A DNA stretch of 51,066 nt from Bryobacterales bacterium (lineage in GTDB: Bacteria; Acidobacteriota; Terriglobia; Bryobacterales; Bryobacteraceae). This document shows, one piece after another, positions 17,535-26,858 of this stretch. Within the stretch, counting starts at the first letter, position 1. Every line of letters starts with the position of its first letter. The translations under genes were made by a program, and so were the position numbers. Under the pieces are notes generated by a model. That model saw only the letters and a program-made list of their open reading frames with translations. It did not search any database and had not been told where the DNA came from. The stretch is from positions 395 through 51,460 of the forward strand of contig PLRS01000105.1 of assembly GCA_003164035.1 (NCBI GenBank), given 5' to 3'.

Positions 17535-18839
17535 TCAACTCAGCAGATCTTCCAGGCGGGAACCGCGGCGGAGGATGGTCTGGGTGCGCTCGGGTCCGGT
17601 GGACACGCAGCCCACCTCGACGCCAATATGGCTTTCGAGAAAAGCCAGGTAGTCCTTGGCGCGGGCGGGCAGTTGCTCCCATGAGGAGAAACCGAAGGTG
17701 CTGGAACGCCACCCCGGCAGGCATTCGTATACCGGCTGGAGGCTCGAGACCGCCGAAACCAGGGCGGGCATGCCGTCGACGGGCTTCCCCGCCGATCGGT
17801 AGCCGGTGCAGACCGGAATGGTCTCAAAGTCGTCGAGCACGTCGAGTTTGGTCACGACCAGGCTGTCGAATCCATTGATGGCGGCGGTATAACGCAACAG
17901 GGGAGCGTCGAACCAGCCGCAGCGGCGCGGCCGGCCGGTGACGGCGCCGAATTCATTGCCGCGCTGGCGAATCAGTTCGCCCGCTCCATCCAGCGCTTCG
18001 GTGGGAAAGGGGCCGCCGCCGACGCGCGTAATATAGGCTTTGGAAACACCCACGATCCCCTGGATGCGGGTAGGAGGCACTCCGGTGCCGGTGCAGGCGC
18101 CGCCGGCCGAAGCGCTGGACGAAGTCACAAACGGGTAGGTGCCATGGTCGATATCGAGCATGGTGCCTTGGGCGCCCTCGAACAGGACCCGCTTCCCATT
18201 GGCAATCGCCTGGTTGAGGAAGAGCGCCGTATCGCACACCATGGGGCGGATGCGTGCGGCGAAGACTTCGTACTGGTCGCGAATGGCGGCCAGATCCAGC
18301 CCTTCGTCGATGCCGAAGGTGCGGGCGATCTCGACTTTTTCCTCCATCAGCGCGCGGTATTGGGCCGGAAAGCTTTCCCGGTCCAGCAGGTCCGCCACGC
18401 GAATGCCGCGGCGCGCGATTTTGTCCTCGTAGCAGGGGCCGATGCCGCGCGAGGTGGTGCCGATCGAAACTCTGCCTTCCCGTCCTTCCGACATCCGCTC
18501 CATCATCCGATGAGCGGGGAACAGGACGTGGGCGCGGTCGCTAATGAACAGGTTTCCTTCGACAGCGACACCGCCGGCCTCGAGCGCATCGATTTCCTTC
18601 AACAGTGCCGCCGGATCGACCACCAGCCCGTTGCCGATGACCGCGATTTTTCCCGGGCGGAGAATGCCGCTGGGGATCAACTTCAGCACGTACCGCCGTT
18701 CGCCGATGAAGACGGTGTGCCCGGCATTATGGCCGCCCTGATAGCGCGCCACAATGTCGAAGGGCTCGCTGAACAGGTCCACAATTTTCCCCTTGCCTTC
18801 GTCTCCCCACTGGGATCCCAGGATGATAATGTTTTTCAT
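17535..18839 (-). CDS. purA: Adenylosuccinate synthetase
   Basis: The 434-aa enzyme couples IMP and aspartate at the expense of GTP in AMP synthesis. It shows the N-terminal P-loop-like GSQWGDEGKGKIVD at residues 8-21, GHNAGHTV near 36-43 and GTTSRGIGPCYEDK near 127-140, and is of normal length. It is monocistronic, facing away from the gene at 19070 across a 230-base divergent spacer. Confidence 0.97.
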   Translation of the reverse strand: MKNIIILGSQWGDEGKGKIVDLFSEPFDIVARYQGGHNAGHTVFIGERRYVLKLIPSGILRPGKIAVIGNGLVVDPAALLKEIDALEAGGVAVEGNLFISDRAHVLFPAHRMMERMSEGREGRVSIGTTSRGIGPCYEDKIARRGIRVADLLDRESFPAQYRALMEEKVEIARTFGIDEGLDLAAIRDQYEVFAARIRPMVCDTALFLNQAIANGKRVLFEGAQGTMLDIDHGTYPFVTSSSASAGGACTGTGVPPTRIQGIVGVSKAYITRVGGGPFPTEALDGAGELIRQRGNEFGAVTGRPRRCGWFDAPLLRYTAAINGFDSLVVTKLDVLDDFETIPVCTGYRSAGKPVDGMPALVSAVSSLQPVYECLPGWRSSTFGFSSWEQLPARAKDYLAFLESHIGVEVGCVSTGPERTQTILRRGSRLEDLLS

Positions 18840-19069
18840 TTGACCGAAACCACTATTCTAGCAAGGTGCCGAAATCCACTTACTGGAAGCCGATAGAGAA
18901 GGCTCGACGGGCAATCCGGCCCGATTTTCGGGGTTTTCACGGGATTTCAGGGTCTCCCCTCTGAATAAACATGCGATATCGGATATCATGGTAGAGAGAG
19001 GGTGCGCGGCAAGCGCACTTTTGGACCTGAAATCCACTCGCGCCGCCAGCCGTGATAGGCTGAGAGTTT

Positions 19070-19540
19070 ATGCAGATTTCGGATGTTTACCTCGGGCTTG
19101 GCCAGGAAGCCTTCGCCCAGCTCATCCGCGGGATCTCGATCGGCCGGTTGAAGACGTACCGAATCTACGAAGGCTTCAAGGTCCGGGCACACCTGACCAA
19201 GGTCAATACCGAGGCTTTACGAAAGGCTTCGCCGCGTTTTTGGACCCGCATCGTGGAAGGGGACGTCGATTTCGCCAAGGATCTGGCGCAGGCGATTTTG
19301 GTTTCGCACCTGGATATGATCGCGGCGGTGCTGGACTGGTTGAACGTTCCGCATGAAAATGGTTTTTTCGCGAAAGACCTGGATCCGAAACCGTTTTTCA
19401 CCCAAGGCTGGGAGGAGCGGGTGTATGAGAAGTTTCGCTCGCTCTATCCGGAGGCCGTATTAGTCTTCTATATGAATCACTTGCGATGGGAGTTGCTGGG
19501 TGCGGAGGAAGTATTTCGCCCGGCGGCTTCGCTTGCATAG
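19070..19540 (+). CDS. Uncharacterised protein (156 aa)
   Basis: A soluble, mostly helical 156-residue protein without signal peptide or known motif. It starts MQISDVYLGLGQEAF and carries Trp/Tyr-rich segments (FWTRIVEGDVDF, FYMNHLRWELL). GAGAG precedes the ATG. TATCGGATATCATGG-like sequence upstream at about 18973-18990 contains a TATCAT hexamer that could be a -10. I do not recognise the family. Confidence 0.75.
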   Translation: MQISDVYLGLGQEAFAQLIRGISIGRLKTYRIYEGFKVRAHLTKVNTEALRKASPRFWTRIVEGDVDFAKDLAQAILVSHLDMIAAVLDWLNVPHENGFFAKDLDPKPFFTQGWEERVYEKFRSLYPEAVLVFYMNHLRWELLGAEEVFRPAASLA

Positions 19541-19679
19541 CTTCGGAACGCGGCGTGCTAGAGCTACATGCAGATGATTGCCGAACAAAGCATTCGGGCG
19601 GGGGCAGGGCAAGCTTATCCTTCGTCCGGGGCGGGCAAGTTCCTTGTAACCAGAGTGTTGGTGGTATTTATCTTAAGTG

Positions 19680-19707
19680 CCCCCGGAGTGGCTCATTGAT
19701 CCGGGGG
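19680..19707 (+). other. GC-rich hairpin in a gene-free spacer
   Basis: CCCCCGGA at 19680-19687 pairs with TCCGGGGG at 19700-19707 around a 12-nt loop; no T-tract follows. It lies in the 271-base spacer 19541-19811, which holds no supported gene. GGGTTGCTGCAAC near 19711 and GTTGCAACCCC near 19781 could also pair at longer range. It could be a leader structure for the zinc-knuckle gene downstream. Confidence 0.4.
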
Positions 19708-19811
19708 TGTGGGTTGCTGCAACGTGAGCGCTGCCGGCTGGGGCATTACACCCATCCCAGGTCCCGCACTCCGAATCCGATGTTGCAACCCCCTACGAGC
19801 GAGGTCCGGAT

Positions 19812-20054
19812 ATGAACCATTGCGATTTCCACTATTCCCATCTTCTGCCGAAGAAGCCGGGAATTCTCCCGCTTGAGGAGACCATGAAGAAGCAGTGCCG
19901 ACGTTGCGGAGCGGAGTTCATCACGCGATCCAGAATCCGGAAGCGCTGTGACGCCTGCCAATCCGTTGTTTCGGCGGAAAAGCAAAAGAAAGCGAATGAG
20001 AGGCTGAAGGCCAGGCGGGCGGCGCGCCGCATGTGCCTGGTAAACGCGAACTGA
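19812..20054 (+). CDS. Small zinc-knuckle protein
   Basis: 80 residues if started at ATG 19812 (GAGG 7 nt upstream), or 56 if started at ATG 19884 (GAGGAG only 3 nt upstream). The conserved part is the shorter form, which has CRRCGAEFITRSRIRKRCDAC, a four-cysteine zinc site, followed by a strongly basic Lys/Arg helix. This suggests nucleic-acid binding. Start uncertain; gene likely. Confidence 0.65.
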   Translation: MNHCDFHYSHLLPKKPGILPLEETMKKQCRRCGAEFITRSRIRKRCDACQSVVSAEKQKKANERLKARRAARRMCLVNAN

Positions 20055-20197
20055 CCGGCCGAAAAGCAGCGATCAGCTAGCGGCGAACAGCTTTCATCAG
20101 TCGGGCGCGGCCGGCATGAGGCGCATGGTTGCCTCGGAGCCGCGCCGCGCCGGAGTGCCAGCACTGTTGCGTGGGAAGCTGCTTTCGCGGATGGTCT

Positions 20198-20698
20198 TCA
20201 ACCCGCTTTCAGGGTAACGATGGCTTGAGCTTCGGCCGAGAGGCCTTCGCCGACGGGTCCGACCTTTTCGGCGGTTTTGAACTTCACCGACACCCGGTCG
20301 AGGTCGAGGCCAAGGGTTTCGGCCAGCCGTTGGCGAATGGCTTGACGAAAGTCCTTCAGCTTGGGGCGCTCCAGGATTACGGTAGAGTCCACGTTGACCA
20401 GCCGGTAGCCGCGCTCGCCGGCAAGTTGACGGGCGCGGCGCAGGAAGACCAGACTGTCGGCGCCCTTCCAGCGCGGGTCGGTATCGGGGAAATGCATCCC
20501 AATGTCGCCCAAAGCGGCGGCGCCCAGAATGGCATCGGTAATGGCGTGGGCCAGCACATCGGCATCGGAGTGACCATCGAGACCATGCTCGCTGGGGACC
20601 GGGACTCCGCCGAGAATCAGGGGACGCCCTGGCGCCAAACGATGCACATCCCAGCCCAGTCCGATTCGAATCTCGCCCGGCTCCGGCGCCTGGCTCAA
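20198..20698 (-). CDS. ispF: 2-C-methyl-D-erythritol 2,4-cyclodiphosphate synthase
   Basis: The 166-aa enzyme of the MEP isoprenoid pathway. The metal-binding GLGWDVHRL is at residues 13-21 (Asp17, His19), followed by LGGVPVPSEHGLDGHSDADVL and GDIGMHFPDTDPRWKGADS, all hallmarks of IspF. Its start overlaps the ispD stop by 4 nt, so the two are translationally coupled. Confidence 0.97.
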   Translation of the reverse strand: MSQAPEPGEIRIGLGWDVHRLAPGRPLILGGVPVPSEHGLDGHSDADVLAHAITDAILGAAALGDIGMHFPDTDPRWKGADSLVFLRRARQLAGERGYRLVNVDSTVILERPKLKDFRQAIRQRLAETLGLDLDRVSVKFKTAEKVGPVGEGLSAEAQAIVTLKAG

Positions 20699-21429
20699 AG
20701 GGCGTGGTCCTTGGCCATCTCGTCCTGCAGAAACAGGCGGGCCAGTTCCATGTCGCCAGGCTTGGTGATTTTGATATTGTGGTCGTTGCCCATCACCACG
20801 GTCACTTCCACGTCCAGGCGCTCCACCAAGCTGGATTCGTCGGTGCCGCTGAAGCCGTCCTGGCGGGCGGACTCGAAAGCCCGCCGCAGCAGTTCGTAGC
20901 GGAAGACCTGGGGGGTTTGCGCCATCACCAGCTTTTCGCGGAGCAAGGTGGCGCGAATCCGCGCCTTACCGGTGGAGCGGCTGACCTGCTTGACGGTATC
21001 GACCGCGGGCACGCCCACGATAGCCGCGCCGCTCTCGGCGGCTTCGTCGAGCACGCGGTGAATGGTTTCGGCGTCGATGAACGGACGCACGCCGTCATGC
21101 ACCGCCACCAGATCGGTTTCCGGGCCGAGCACGGCCAGGGCGTTTTCGACCGACTGCTGGCGGCTGTTGCCACCTTCCACCACGCGCACCGGGCGCGCGG
21201 GAAATTCACGCTCCAGCAGCTCGCCGACCCATTCCACGTCCTCGGCGCGCACCGCCACCACAATCTCGCCGACGCGCTCGAGCGAGGCGAACTTGCGCAC
21301 CGCGTGCAGCAGGATGGGAGCGCCGTCGAGCAACATGAACTGCTTACGGCTGGTGCCGGTCTTCTCCGCCGAGGATTTTCCCATGCGTGTGCCCAGACCC
21401 GCGGCGGGCACGATCACAGCGATTTTCAT
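20695..21429 (-). CDS. ispD: 2-C-methyl-D-erythritol 4-phosphate cytidylyltransferase
   Basis: The 244-aa nucleotidyltransferase joins CTP to methylerythritol 4-phosphate, the step two reactions before IspF. AAGLGTRMG at residues 9-17, KQFMLLDGAPILLH near 29-42 and VAVHDGVRPF near 108-117 are diagnostic. It is 5 nt from the PIN-TRAM gene upstream and overlaps ispF downstream, forming a three-gene operon. Confidence 0.97.
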   Translation of the reverse strand: MKIAVIVPAAGLGTRMGKSSAEKTGTSRKQFMLLDGAPILLHAVRKFASLERVGEIVVAVRAEDVEWVGELLEREFPARPVRVVEGGNSRQQSVENALAVLGPETDLVAVHDGVRPFIDAETIHRVLDEAAESGAAIVGVPAVDTVKQVSRSTGKARIRATLLREKLVMAQTPQVFRYELLRRAFESARQDGFSGTDESSLVERLDVEVTVVMGNDHNIKITKPGDMELARLFLQDEMAKDHAL

Positions 21430-21434
21430 GCGTT

Positions 21435-22517
21435 CTACGATTCTATCGTGGTTTTCTCACTGCCGACAGCGCTGCCCGGCTGCGCCTCGCTCTTGCGGGG
21501 TGGGCGCTCGACCCGCTCGCTCGAAGCGACGGCGTGGATACGGTCATCGTACTTACCGAAAATCATTTTGCCGGCGGTAGTCTGCAACACGCTGGTGACG
21601 GAGATGTCGATGGTCTTCGAGATCATCTTCTTGGCGTTATCCACCACTACCATGGTGCCGTCGTCCAGGTAGGCGACGCCCTGGTTATACTCCTTGCCTT
21701 CCTTCAGGATGAAGACCCGCATGGTTTCTCCCGGCAGGACGATGGGCTTGAGCGAATTCGCCAATTCGTTGATGTTGAGCACTTCCACGCCGTGCAACTG
21801 GGCGACCTTGTTGAGATTGAAATCGTTGGTGACGACTTTGCAATCGTAGATTTTGGCCAGCTCGATCAGTTTCATGTCGACCTCCCGTACCTGGGGGAAG
21901 TCCTCTTCCACGATCTGCACCGTCAGGTGAGCGATTTTTTGAATGCGCTGCAGAATGTCGAGACCGCGACGGCCGCGGTTGCGCTTCATCGAATCGGCCG
22001 AATCGGCCACCAATTGCAACTCCCGCAGCACGAACTGCGGCACCACCAGCACGCCGTCGAGGAATCCGGTTTCGGCGATATCGGCGATGCGGCCGTCGAT
22101 GACCACGCTGGTATCCAAGATTTTGAAGCTCTTCTTGGAGGTTTTTTCCACGCCGAAGACGCCGCCCAGCGCGGAGAGGTTGAGCAGTTCGCCCTTCTTG
22201 GCGCCCACTACCAGGCCGATATAGGCCATCAGCAGCAGCAGGCAAACCGGCAGGAACGGCTGCGCCGGAAGCGCCCGGCCCACCACCAGCGACATCAGGA
22301 ATGCACCCAGAATGCCGAGGACCGACCCGACGGCAGCTCCAATCAGCCGTTTCAGGCTGACGTGTTCCAGGCGAACTTCGAAGAATATGATGGCCGCCGC
22401 CAGCACCACGCCTCCCGCCACGGAAAGTACCGGCTGGCCGGGAATGGGATTCAGTGCATAGGCGCAGCAACCCAGGACGATTACGAAAATGGCCCGAACA
22501 ATGACGAGGTCCAACAC
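21435..22517 (-). CDS. Membrane-anchored PIN-TRAM domain protein (YacL-like)
   Basis: The 360-aa protein has four hydrophobic segments in residues 5-115, a PIN nuclease-like domain starting KILDTSVVIDGRIADI near 133, and a C-terminal TRAM domain (GETMRVFILKEGKEYNQGVAYLDDGT). This is the YacL architecture that often sits next to ispD in bacteria. The PIN acidic residues appear conserved, so an RNase role is plausible but not shown. It heads the ispD-ispF operon and ends in TAG. Confidence 0.92.
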   Translation of the reverse strand: MLDLVIVRAIFVIVLGCCAYALNPIPGQPVLSVAGGVVLAAAIIFFEVRLEHVSLKRLIGAAVGSVLGILGAFLMSLVVGRALPAQPFLPVCLLLLMAYIGLVVGAKKGELLNLSALGGVFGVEKTSKKSFKILDTSVVIDGRIADIAETGFLDGVLVVPQFVLRELQLVADSADSMKRNRGRRGLDILQRIQKIAHLTVQIVEEDFPQVREVDMKLIELAKIYDCKVVTNDFNLNKVAQLHGVEVLNINELANSLKPIVLPGETMRVFILKEGKEYNQGVAYLDDGTMVVVDNAKKMISKTIDISVTSVLQTTAGKMIFGKYDDRIHAVASSERVERPPRKSEAQPGSAVGSEKTTIES

Positions 22518-22718
22518 AACGACACCCCCTTCCAGGGTGGATCAGGGCTTGGATCGAACAATCCGATATGACACGGGTCGCCGGGAAAAATGCGCAGGCA
22601 GACGCCGCGCCAAGATTTTACCATTTTTGGGACATGGCAGTGCTCGTTTTCCGCTCTTGCTCGACTGACTGCTCCGGTGCGCTGAAGTGGGTACGATGTA
22701 ATTACTGAGGTGAATTCC

Positions 22719-22860
22719 ATGAAAGTCGCCCTGGTGCGGGTCGGCAACTCGCGTGGCGTACGGATCCCGAAGCCTGTCATCCGGCACTGTGGTGGCAGTG
22801 GTGAGCCCCGAGCCCCGGCTGGCTGGTCACCCTTGACCCAACCGAGGGTTCGGAAATCCG
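22719..22860 (+). pseudogene. MazE/AbrB-type antitoxin remnant
   Basis: The reading begins MKVALVRVGNSRGVRIPKPVIRHCG, the swapped-hairpin AbrB DNA-binding start of MazE-like antitoxins, behind AGGTG. It then jumps to PRAPAGW, which resembles the PRxGW near the C-terminus of such proteins, skipping the expected middle. What follows in this frame to 23117 has no family character. I read it as an internally deleted antitoxin with no toxin beside it. The 201 bases between it and the PIN-TRAM gene hold nothing recognisable. Confidence 0.6.
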
Positions 22861-22957
22861 CAAGACCCGGCCCCTGCGTGGCGGTGTCGCCCGACGAGAT
22901 GATCGAGCAGGCGGCGCATGCCCTCACCGGCCAGGCGGATTGCGTCGCGTCCGCCCG

Positions 22958-23179
22958 CTATGGCCGGTCCATCGCTTCCGGGGGAGCGTCGCTCACTTTC
23001 GACAACACACGCTTGAGCTTTACTACGGAACCCCGCGCGGCTCGCGCCTGCAACTTGGACCAATCGCCGACCCGCTCGTTCACAAGCGCCGCCACCAGCC
23101 TGTCGACCGAGACGTGATCGATCTCGGCCAACTCCGCGGCGCGCTGGTAAACCTCATCCGGAAGTTGAATGTTCTTCAT
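22958..23179 (-). CDS. Solitary antitoxin-like protein (73 aa)
   Basis: MKNIQLPDEVYQRAAELAEIDHVSVDRLVAALVNERV... has the beta-strand plus two-helix layout of ribbon-helix-helix antitoxins; the tail (LKRVLSKVSDAPPEAMDRP) also matches that type. No toxin gene follows on the same strand: the next 130 bases overlap the MazE remnant and carry no toxin motif. Either an orphan antitoxin or one whose toxin was deleted. Confidence 0.65.
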   Translation of the reverse strand: MKNIQLPDEVYQRAAELAEIDHVSVDRLVAALVNERVGDWSKLQARAARGSVVKLKRVLSKVSDAPPEAMDRP

Positions 23180-23340
23180 GGCAGCCCTCTATCAGTATAA
23201 GGACCGGCCCGGCGCCATCGGAACCTCGCTCGTCGTGAATGCGGCACAATCTCACGCCCCTTTCCGTGGCTGCGGCGGGCGTTTTTTCGCCGTCCCGGCG
23301 CTTACGCGCTGGGCTACTCTCTTTCGCCCTGCCGGGCGAT

Positions 23341-25212
23341 CTACAGCCGGCAGATCAGCAGTTCGCGCTCGTAGATCATCTGCGGCGGCAAGTGGTCGTG
23401 CAAATCCATGAACAACTCGGCGTGGCCCAGCACTTCGCGGCGCCACTCGGGGCGGTGAAAGGCCTGCAGGGATTCGAAGTCCTCCCGACGGAATTCGAGG
23501 CCGTTCCATTCCAGCTCTTCGTAGCGTGGCATCCACCCGATGGGGGTTTCGCGGCCGGCCGCATTGCCGCGGGCGCGGTCTACGATCCACTTCAATACGC
23601 GCATGTTCTCGGCGAAGCCGGGCCAGAGGAAATTGCCGTCCGGCCCGCGCCGGAACCAATTCACGTGAAAGATGCGCGGGGTGACCGAAAGCGAGCGCTG
23701 CATCTTGATCCAGTGGCGGAAATAATCGCCCATGTGGTAACCGCAGAAGGGCAGCATGGCCATCGGGTCGCGGCGGACCTTGCCCACCGCGCCACCCGCG
23801 GCGGCGGTGGTTTCCGAGCCCATGGTGGCGCCGATGTAGACGCCGGAACTCCAGTTGAAAGCCTGGAAAACCAGCGGCATCGTGTCCGCCCTGCGCCCTC
23901 CGAAGACGATGGCGCCGAGGGGCACTCCGCGCGGGTTCTCCCAGTCCGGGTCGATGCAGGGGCACTGGCGGGCGGGCGCGGTAAAACGGGCGTTGGGATG
24001 GGCCGCTTTGGCGCCGGTTCGCTGGGCGATTTCGGGGGTCCAGACGTTGCCCTGCCAATCCAGGCACTCGGCGGGCGGCGTTTCCGTCATACCCTCCCAC
24101 CAAACGCCGCCTTCCAGGGTGACAGCGGTGTTGGTGAAGATGGTGTTGCGGGAAATAGTAGCCATGGCGTTGGGATTGGTCCGCAGGGAAGTGCCCGGCG
24201 CCACGCCAAAGAAACCAGCCTCGGGATTGATGGCGCGAAGCACGCCATTTTCGTCCGGACGGATCCAGGCGATGTCGTCGCCCACCGTCCAGACCTTCCA
24301 GCCGGGAAACGCCTGCGGCGGAATCAGCATGGCCAGGTTGGTCTTGCCACAAGCGCTGGGGAAGGCGGCGGCAAGGTAGGTTTTCTCGCCCTGAGGGTTC
24401 TCGACGCCCAGAATGAGCATGTGCTCGGCCATCCAACCTTCGTCGCGGGCGATGTTGGAGGCGATGCGCAGGGCGAAGCATTTCTTGCCCAGCAGCGCAT
24501 TGCCGCCGTAGCCCGATCCGTACGACCAGATTTCGCGGGTTTCCGGGAAGTGCACGATGTACTTTTCGGGGTTGCAGGGCCACGGGACGTCTTTTTGGCC
24601 GGGCGGCAACGGCATACCCACCGAATGGATGCAGGGCACCACGCGCTTGCGGTCGCGGTCGATTTCCTCGAAGACCTTCGTGCCGATGCGGGCCATGATG
24701 CGCATGTTGACCACCACGTAGGGCGAATCGGTCAACTGCACCCCGATCTGCGACAACGGGGATTCGACCGGACCCATGCTGAAGGGCAGTACGTACATGG
24801 TGCGCCCCTGCATGGAGCCGCTGAACAGATCCTTCAGGCGGCGCCGCATGCGGAACGGTTCCTCCCAATTGTTGGTCGGCCCGGCGTGGTCTTTGGACAG
24901 CGAGCAGACGAAGGTGCGGTCTTCGACCCGGGCCACGTCGCTGGCGTCGGAACGGGCATAGTAGCAGCCGGGCCACAGCTCCTGGTTGAGGCGGATGAAG
25001 GTGCCGCTGGAGACCAACTGGGCGCACAGGGCGTCGTTCTCCTCCTGGGATCCGTCCACCCAATGAATCGCCGCCGGTCTGGTGAGGCGGGCCATCTTAT
25101 CGACCCAATTCAACAAATGGGTATTGGTGCTCAGCGGCAGGGCGGGATTTCGCGGCGGCGCCTCGGCGGCGGAGGCGGGTACATCTAGGGCGGTGGTGGC
25201 TTTGGTCTTCAT
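23341..25212 (-). CDS. pckG: Phosphoenolpyruvate carboxykinase (GTP)
   Basis: The 623-aa enzyme converts oxaloacetate and GTP to phosphoenolpyruvate. The P-loop [14 protein letters not shown] and [10 protein letters not shown] are visible, along with the GTP-class motif [21 protein letters not shown] 25212 ([11 protein letters not shown]) is preferred to the in-frame start at 25302, which adds 30 unrelated residues. Length fits the GTP-dependent class, not the 540-aa ATP class. The stop is TAG. Confidence 0.96.
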   Translation of the reverse strand: MKTKATTALDVPASAAEAPPRNPALPLSTNTHLLNWVDKMARLTRPAAIHWVDGSQEENDALCAQLVSSGTFIRLNQELWPGCYYARSDASDVARVEDRTFVCSLSKDHAGPTNNWEEPFRMRRRLKDLFSGSMQGRTMYVLPFSMGPVESPLSQIGVQLTDSPYVVVNMRIMARIGTKVFEEIDRDRKRVVPCIHSVGMPLPPGQKDVPWPCNPEKYIVHFPETREIWSYGSGYGGNALLGKKCFALRIASNIARDEGWMAEHMLILGVENPQGEKTYLAAAFPSACGKTNLAMLIPPQAFPGWKVWTVGDDIAWIRPDENGVLRAINPEAGFFGVAPGTSLRTNPNAMATISRNTIFTNTAVTLEGGVWWEGMTETPPAECLDWQGNVWTPEIAQRTGAKAAHPNARFTAPARQCPCIDPDWENPRGVPLGAIVFGGRRADTMPLVFQAFNWSSGVYIGATMGSETTAAAGGAVGKVRRDPMAMLPFCGYHMGDYFRHWIKMQRSLSVTPRIFHVNWFRRGPDGNFLWPGFAENMRVLKWIVDRARGNAAGRETPIGWMPRYEELEWNGLEFRREDFESLQAFHRPEWRREVLGHAELFMDLHDHLPPQMIYERELLICRL

Positions 25213-25345
25213 GATTGGAGTTTCGCCCTCCCAGCCGCACGGGAAAGGCCAGCGGCCCACGGCTGCATTAAGGGCGGTTTCTAGCATCGTAGCGCATTCC
25301 ACCAGCCGGTTTGGGGAGGGGGAAGCTCACCGGGGCGCTACCGCG

Positions 25346-25894
25346 TTACCGAACGCGGCGGCGGAGCAACAGCGCCAGCAGACCGGCAGCGCCGGTGAGG
25401 CAACACGTGGACGGTTCGGGGGACGCCTCCGCTAGCGGCGTGGTCGACGCAACTCCGGAAGCGATTGCCGTAGCCTTGGTGCTGCCAAACTCGGCTTCAG
25501 ACAGGTCCCCGATCGAAGTTACCGGGACCGCCGGGGCGTTTCCCGTGAAAGGCTCGTCGAAGAACAGGTCGATCGCATTTAAGTTGGCGAGATCCACGAA
25601 GTCAATCAGGAGCGCACCCTCGCCGGTCAGATCCTGGTCGTAATAGACAGCTTCGGAGTTGGGTTGATTGTTGTCGATTTCGAACGATTCGTTGGCGCTC
25701 TGAATCACGATGTCAAAGACGGAGAGCGATTCGGTGTCGTCGGTCGGAAACTCCATGTCGAAACTGCCGGAGAAGGTGCCTCCGCCAAGCTCGCCCACGG
25801 AAACGAAGGTTCCCGAGGTGTAGACGGTGGTCGCCCCGGCCGGCAGTGCGGCAATCGTCGCCGCGGCCGCGATTCCAAGTAGTGAGATTTTCAT
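25346..25894 (-). CDS. PEP-CTERM sorted exported protein
   Basis: The 182-aa product has a signal peptide (MKISLLGIAAAATIAALPAGA), an acidic beta-rich mature part (many Asp/Glu, one central domain of unknown type) and a C-terminal PEP-CTERM signal: SPEPSTCC at about 158, a hydrophobic helix, then RRRVR. PEP-CTERM proteins are processed by an exosortase and exported to the surface. It is the last gene of a three-gene leftward PEP-CTERM operon, 10 nt after the previous stop. Confidence 0.85.
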   Translation of the reverse strand: MKISLLGIAAAATIAALPAGATTVYTSGTFVSVGELGGGTFSGSFDMEFPTDDTESLSVFDIVIQSANESFEIDNNQPNSEAVYYDQDLTGEGALLIDFVDLANLNAIDLFFDEPFTGNAPAVPVTSIGDLSEAEFGSTKATAIASGVASTTPLAEASPEPSTCCLTGAAGLLALLLRRRVR

Positions 25895-25904
25895 GGGTAG
25901 TCTC

Positions 25905-26063
25905 TTAATTCCGACGCGCTTGTTTTGCGCGCATTGCAAAAGCCAGTAGGCCGCCCGCTCCGTTAAGCCACCATGTCGGGGGTTCGGGCACCGCTTTTGC
26001 GGGCGGCGCGGCAAGTGTGGCCGTGACGATCATTCCCAGTGTGGCGAATCGCGGTGTAATCAC
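25905..26063 (-). CDS. 52-aa minimal PEP-CTERM protein
   Basis: The start is GTG 26063, overlapping the stop of the upstream PEP-CTERM gene as GTGA, so it is translationally coupled. Residues 1-24 form a signal peptide ending AKA. VPEP at 25-28 immediately opens a PEP-CTERM tail (hydrophobic GAGGLLAFAM, basic RAKQARRN). Almost no mature domain lies between them. A longer in-frame reading to 26318 is antisense-like padding over the neighbouring gene and is not supported. It could be a deletion remnant or a genuine micro-substrate. Confidence 0.7.
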   Translation of the reverse strand: MITPRFATLGMIVTATLAAPPAKAVPEPPTWWLNGAGGLLAFAMRAKQARRN

Positions 26064-26695
26064 CGATTCCCCTTTCGGCGGCGCGTCAGCCCCAGTGTCA
26101 CAAGCGCGGATCCGGCCAGCAGTTCGGTTCCCGGCTCCGGCGTCACCACGGATGGATCGTCGATCTGCACTTCCATCTGGTAGGGTCCGTTCGGATCGTT
26201 CGAAAGGATTCCTATGCCATCCTGGAAGTACTCGTTCTCCACGCCCGTCCCGCTCGTATCGAAGGTGTAACCCCAGGCGGCCGTAATGTTGTCGGCTTGG
26301 GTAGTCAGCGCGATCCAATAGCGCGTGTCCGCTTGCAGCACGGGGCTTGACGTGACATCGAGAACCACCGGGGTGGTGGAAAAAGACAGAAGCGAGTCAT
26401 CGATGGTTCCCAGGGTGGTGATAAGGATGCCCAGGTTTTCACCATGGCCGGCGGAATACAGATCCACCGAAATGCTGCCCGGAACGTCGCTCAGGCCCTG
26501 CAGCATCAAGGTGATTTGGGTGATCGGGCCGGAATACTCGTCGGTTGAGAAGGAATCGGCCAACGGCAAGCCAAAGGCAATTCCATCCTGTGAGGCGGTT
26601 TCTCCGTCCATGCTGTCGTAAAGGACTATGGTGGTGTCGGCACGCAGGCTCCACGCCAGAAACAGAAGTCCGCAAGCCCCAATGAGTTTGTGCAT
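26060..26695 (-). CDS. PEP-CTERM protein with choice-of-anchor-type domain
   Basis: The 211-aa product has a signal peptide (MHKLIGACGLLFLAWSLRA), a beta-sandwich domain with the pattern LADSFSTDEY...ITLMLQG...SISVDLYSAG seen in choice-of-anchor domains (family assignment from memory), and a PEP-CTERM tail: TPEPGTELLAG at about 185, then LTRRRKGNR. First gene of the PEP-CTERM operon; its promoter should lie in the 26696-26858 spacer shared with the divergent regulator. Confidence 0.85.
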   Translation of the reverse strand: MHKLIGACGLLFLAWSLRADTTIVLYDSMDGETASQDGIAFGLPLADSFSTDEYSGPITQITLMLQGLSDVPGSISVDLYSAGHGENLGILITTLGTIDDSLLSFSTTPVVLDVTSSPVLQADTRYWIALTTQADNITAAWGYTFDTSGTGVENEYFQDGIGILSNDPNGPYQMEVQIDDPSVVTPEPGTELLAGSALVTLGLTRRRKGNR

Positions 26696-26858
26696 GCAGA
26701 CGAAGGTAGCCCACCAATCGGCGCCAGCCCCTTAACCTCTGCCCGCTTTGATTTATCTTCTTAGTTAACCTGGTAACCCTATTGTATTGTTCAGAATGCG
26801 GATGTGTTTATCCGGCGGCGTGGTATCCTTTTCAGCAGACGCCCCGGAAAAGCAACCG

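Noticed and set aside
23239-25188. A 649-codon plus-strand reading antisense to pckG
   Set aside because: Complement of an unmistakable PEP carboxykinase; composition is that of a shadow.
25908-26318. A 137-codon version of the small PEP-CTERM gene
   Set aside because: Its first part is out-of-frame sequence of the neighbouring PEP-CTERM gene; the GTGA-coupled start at 26063 gives a clean signal peptide.
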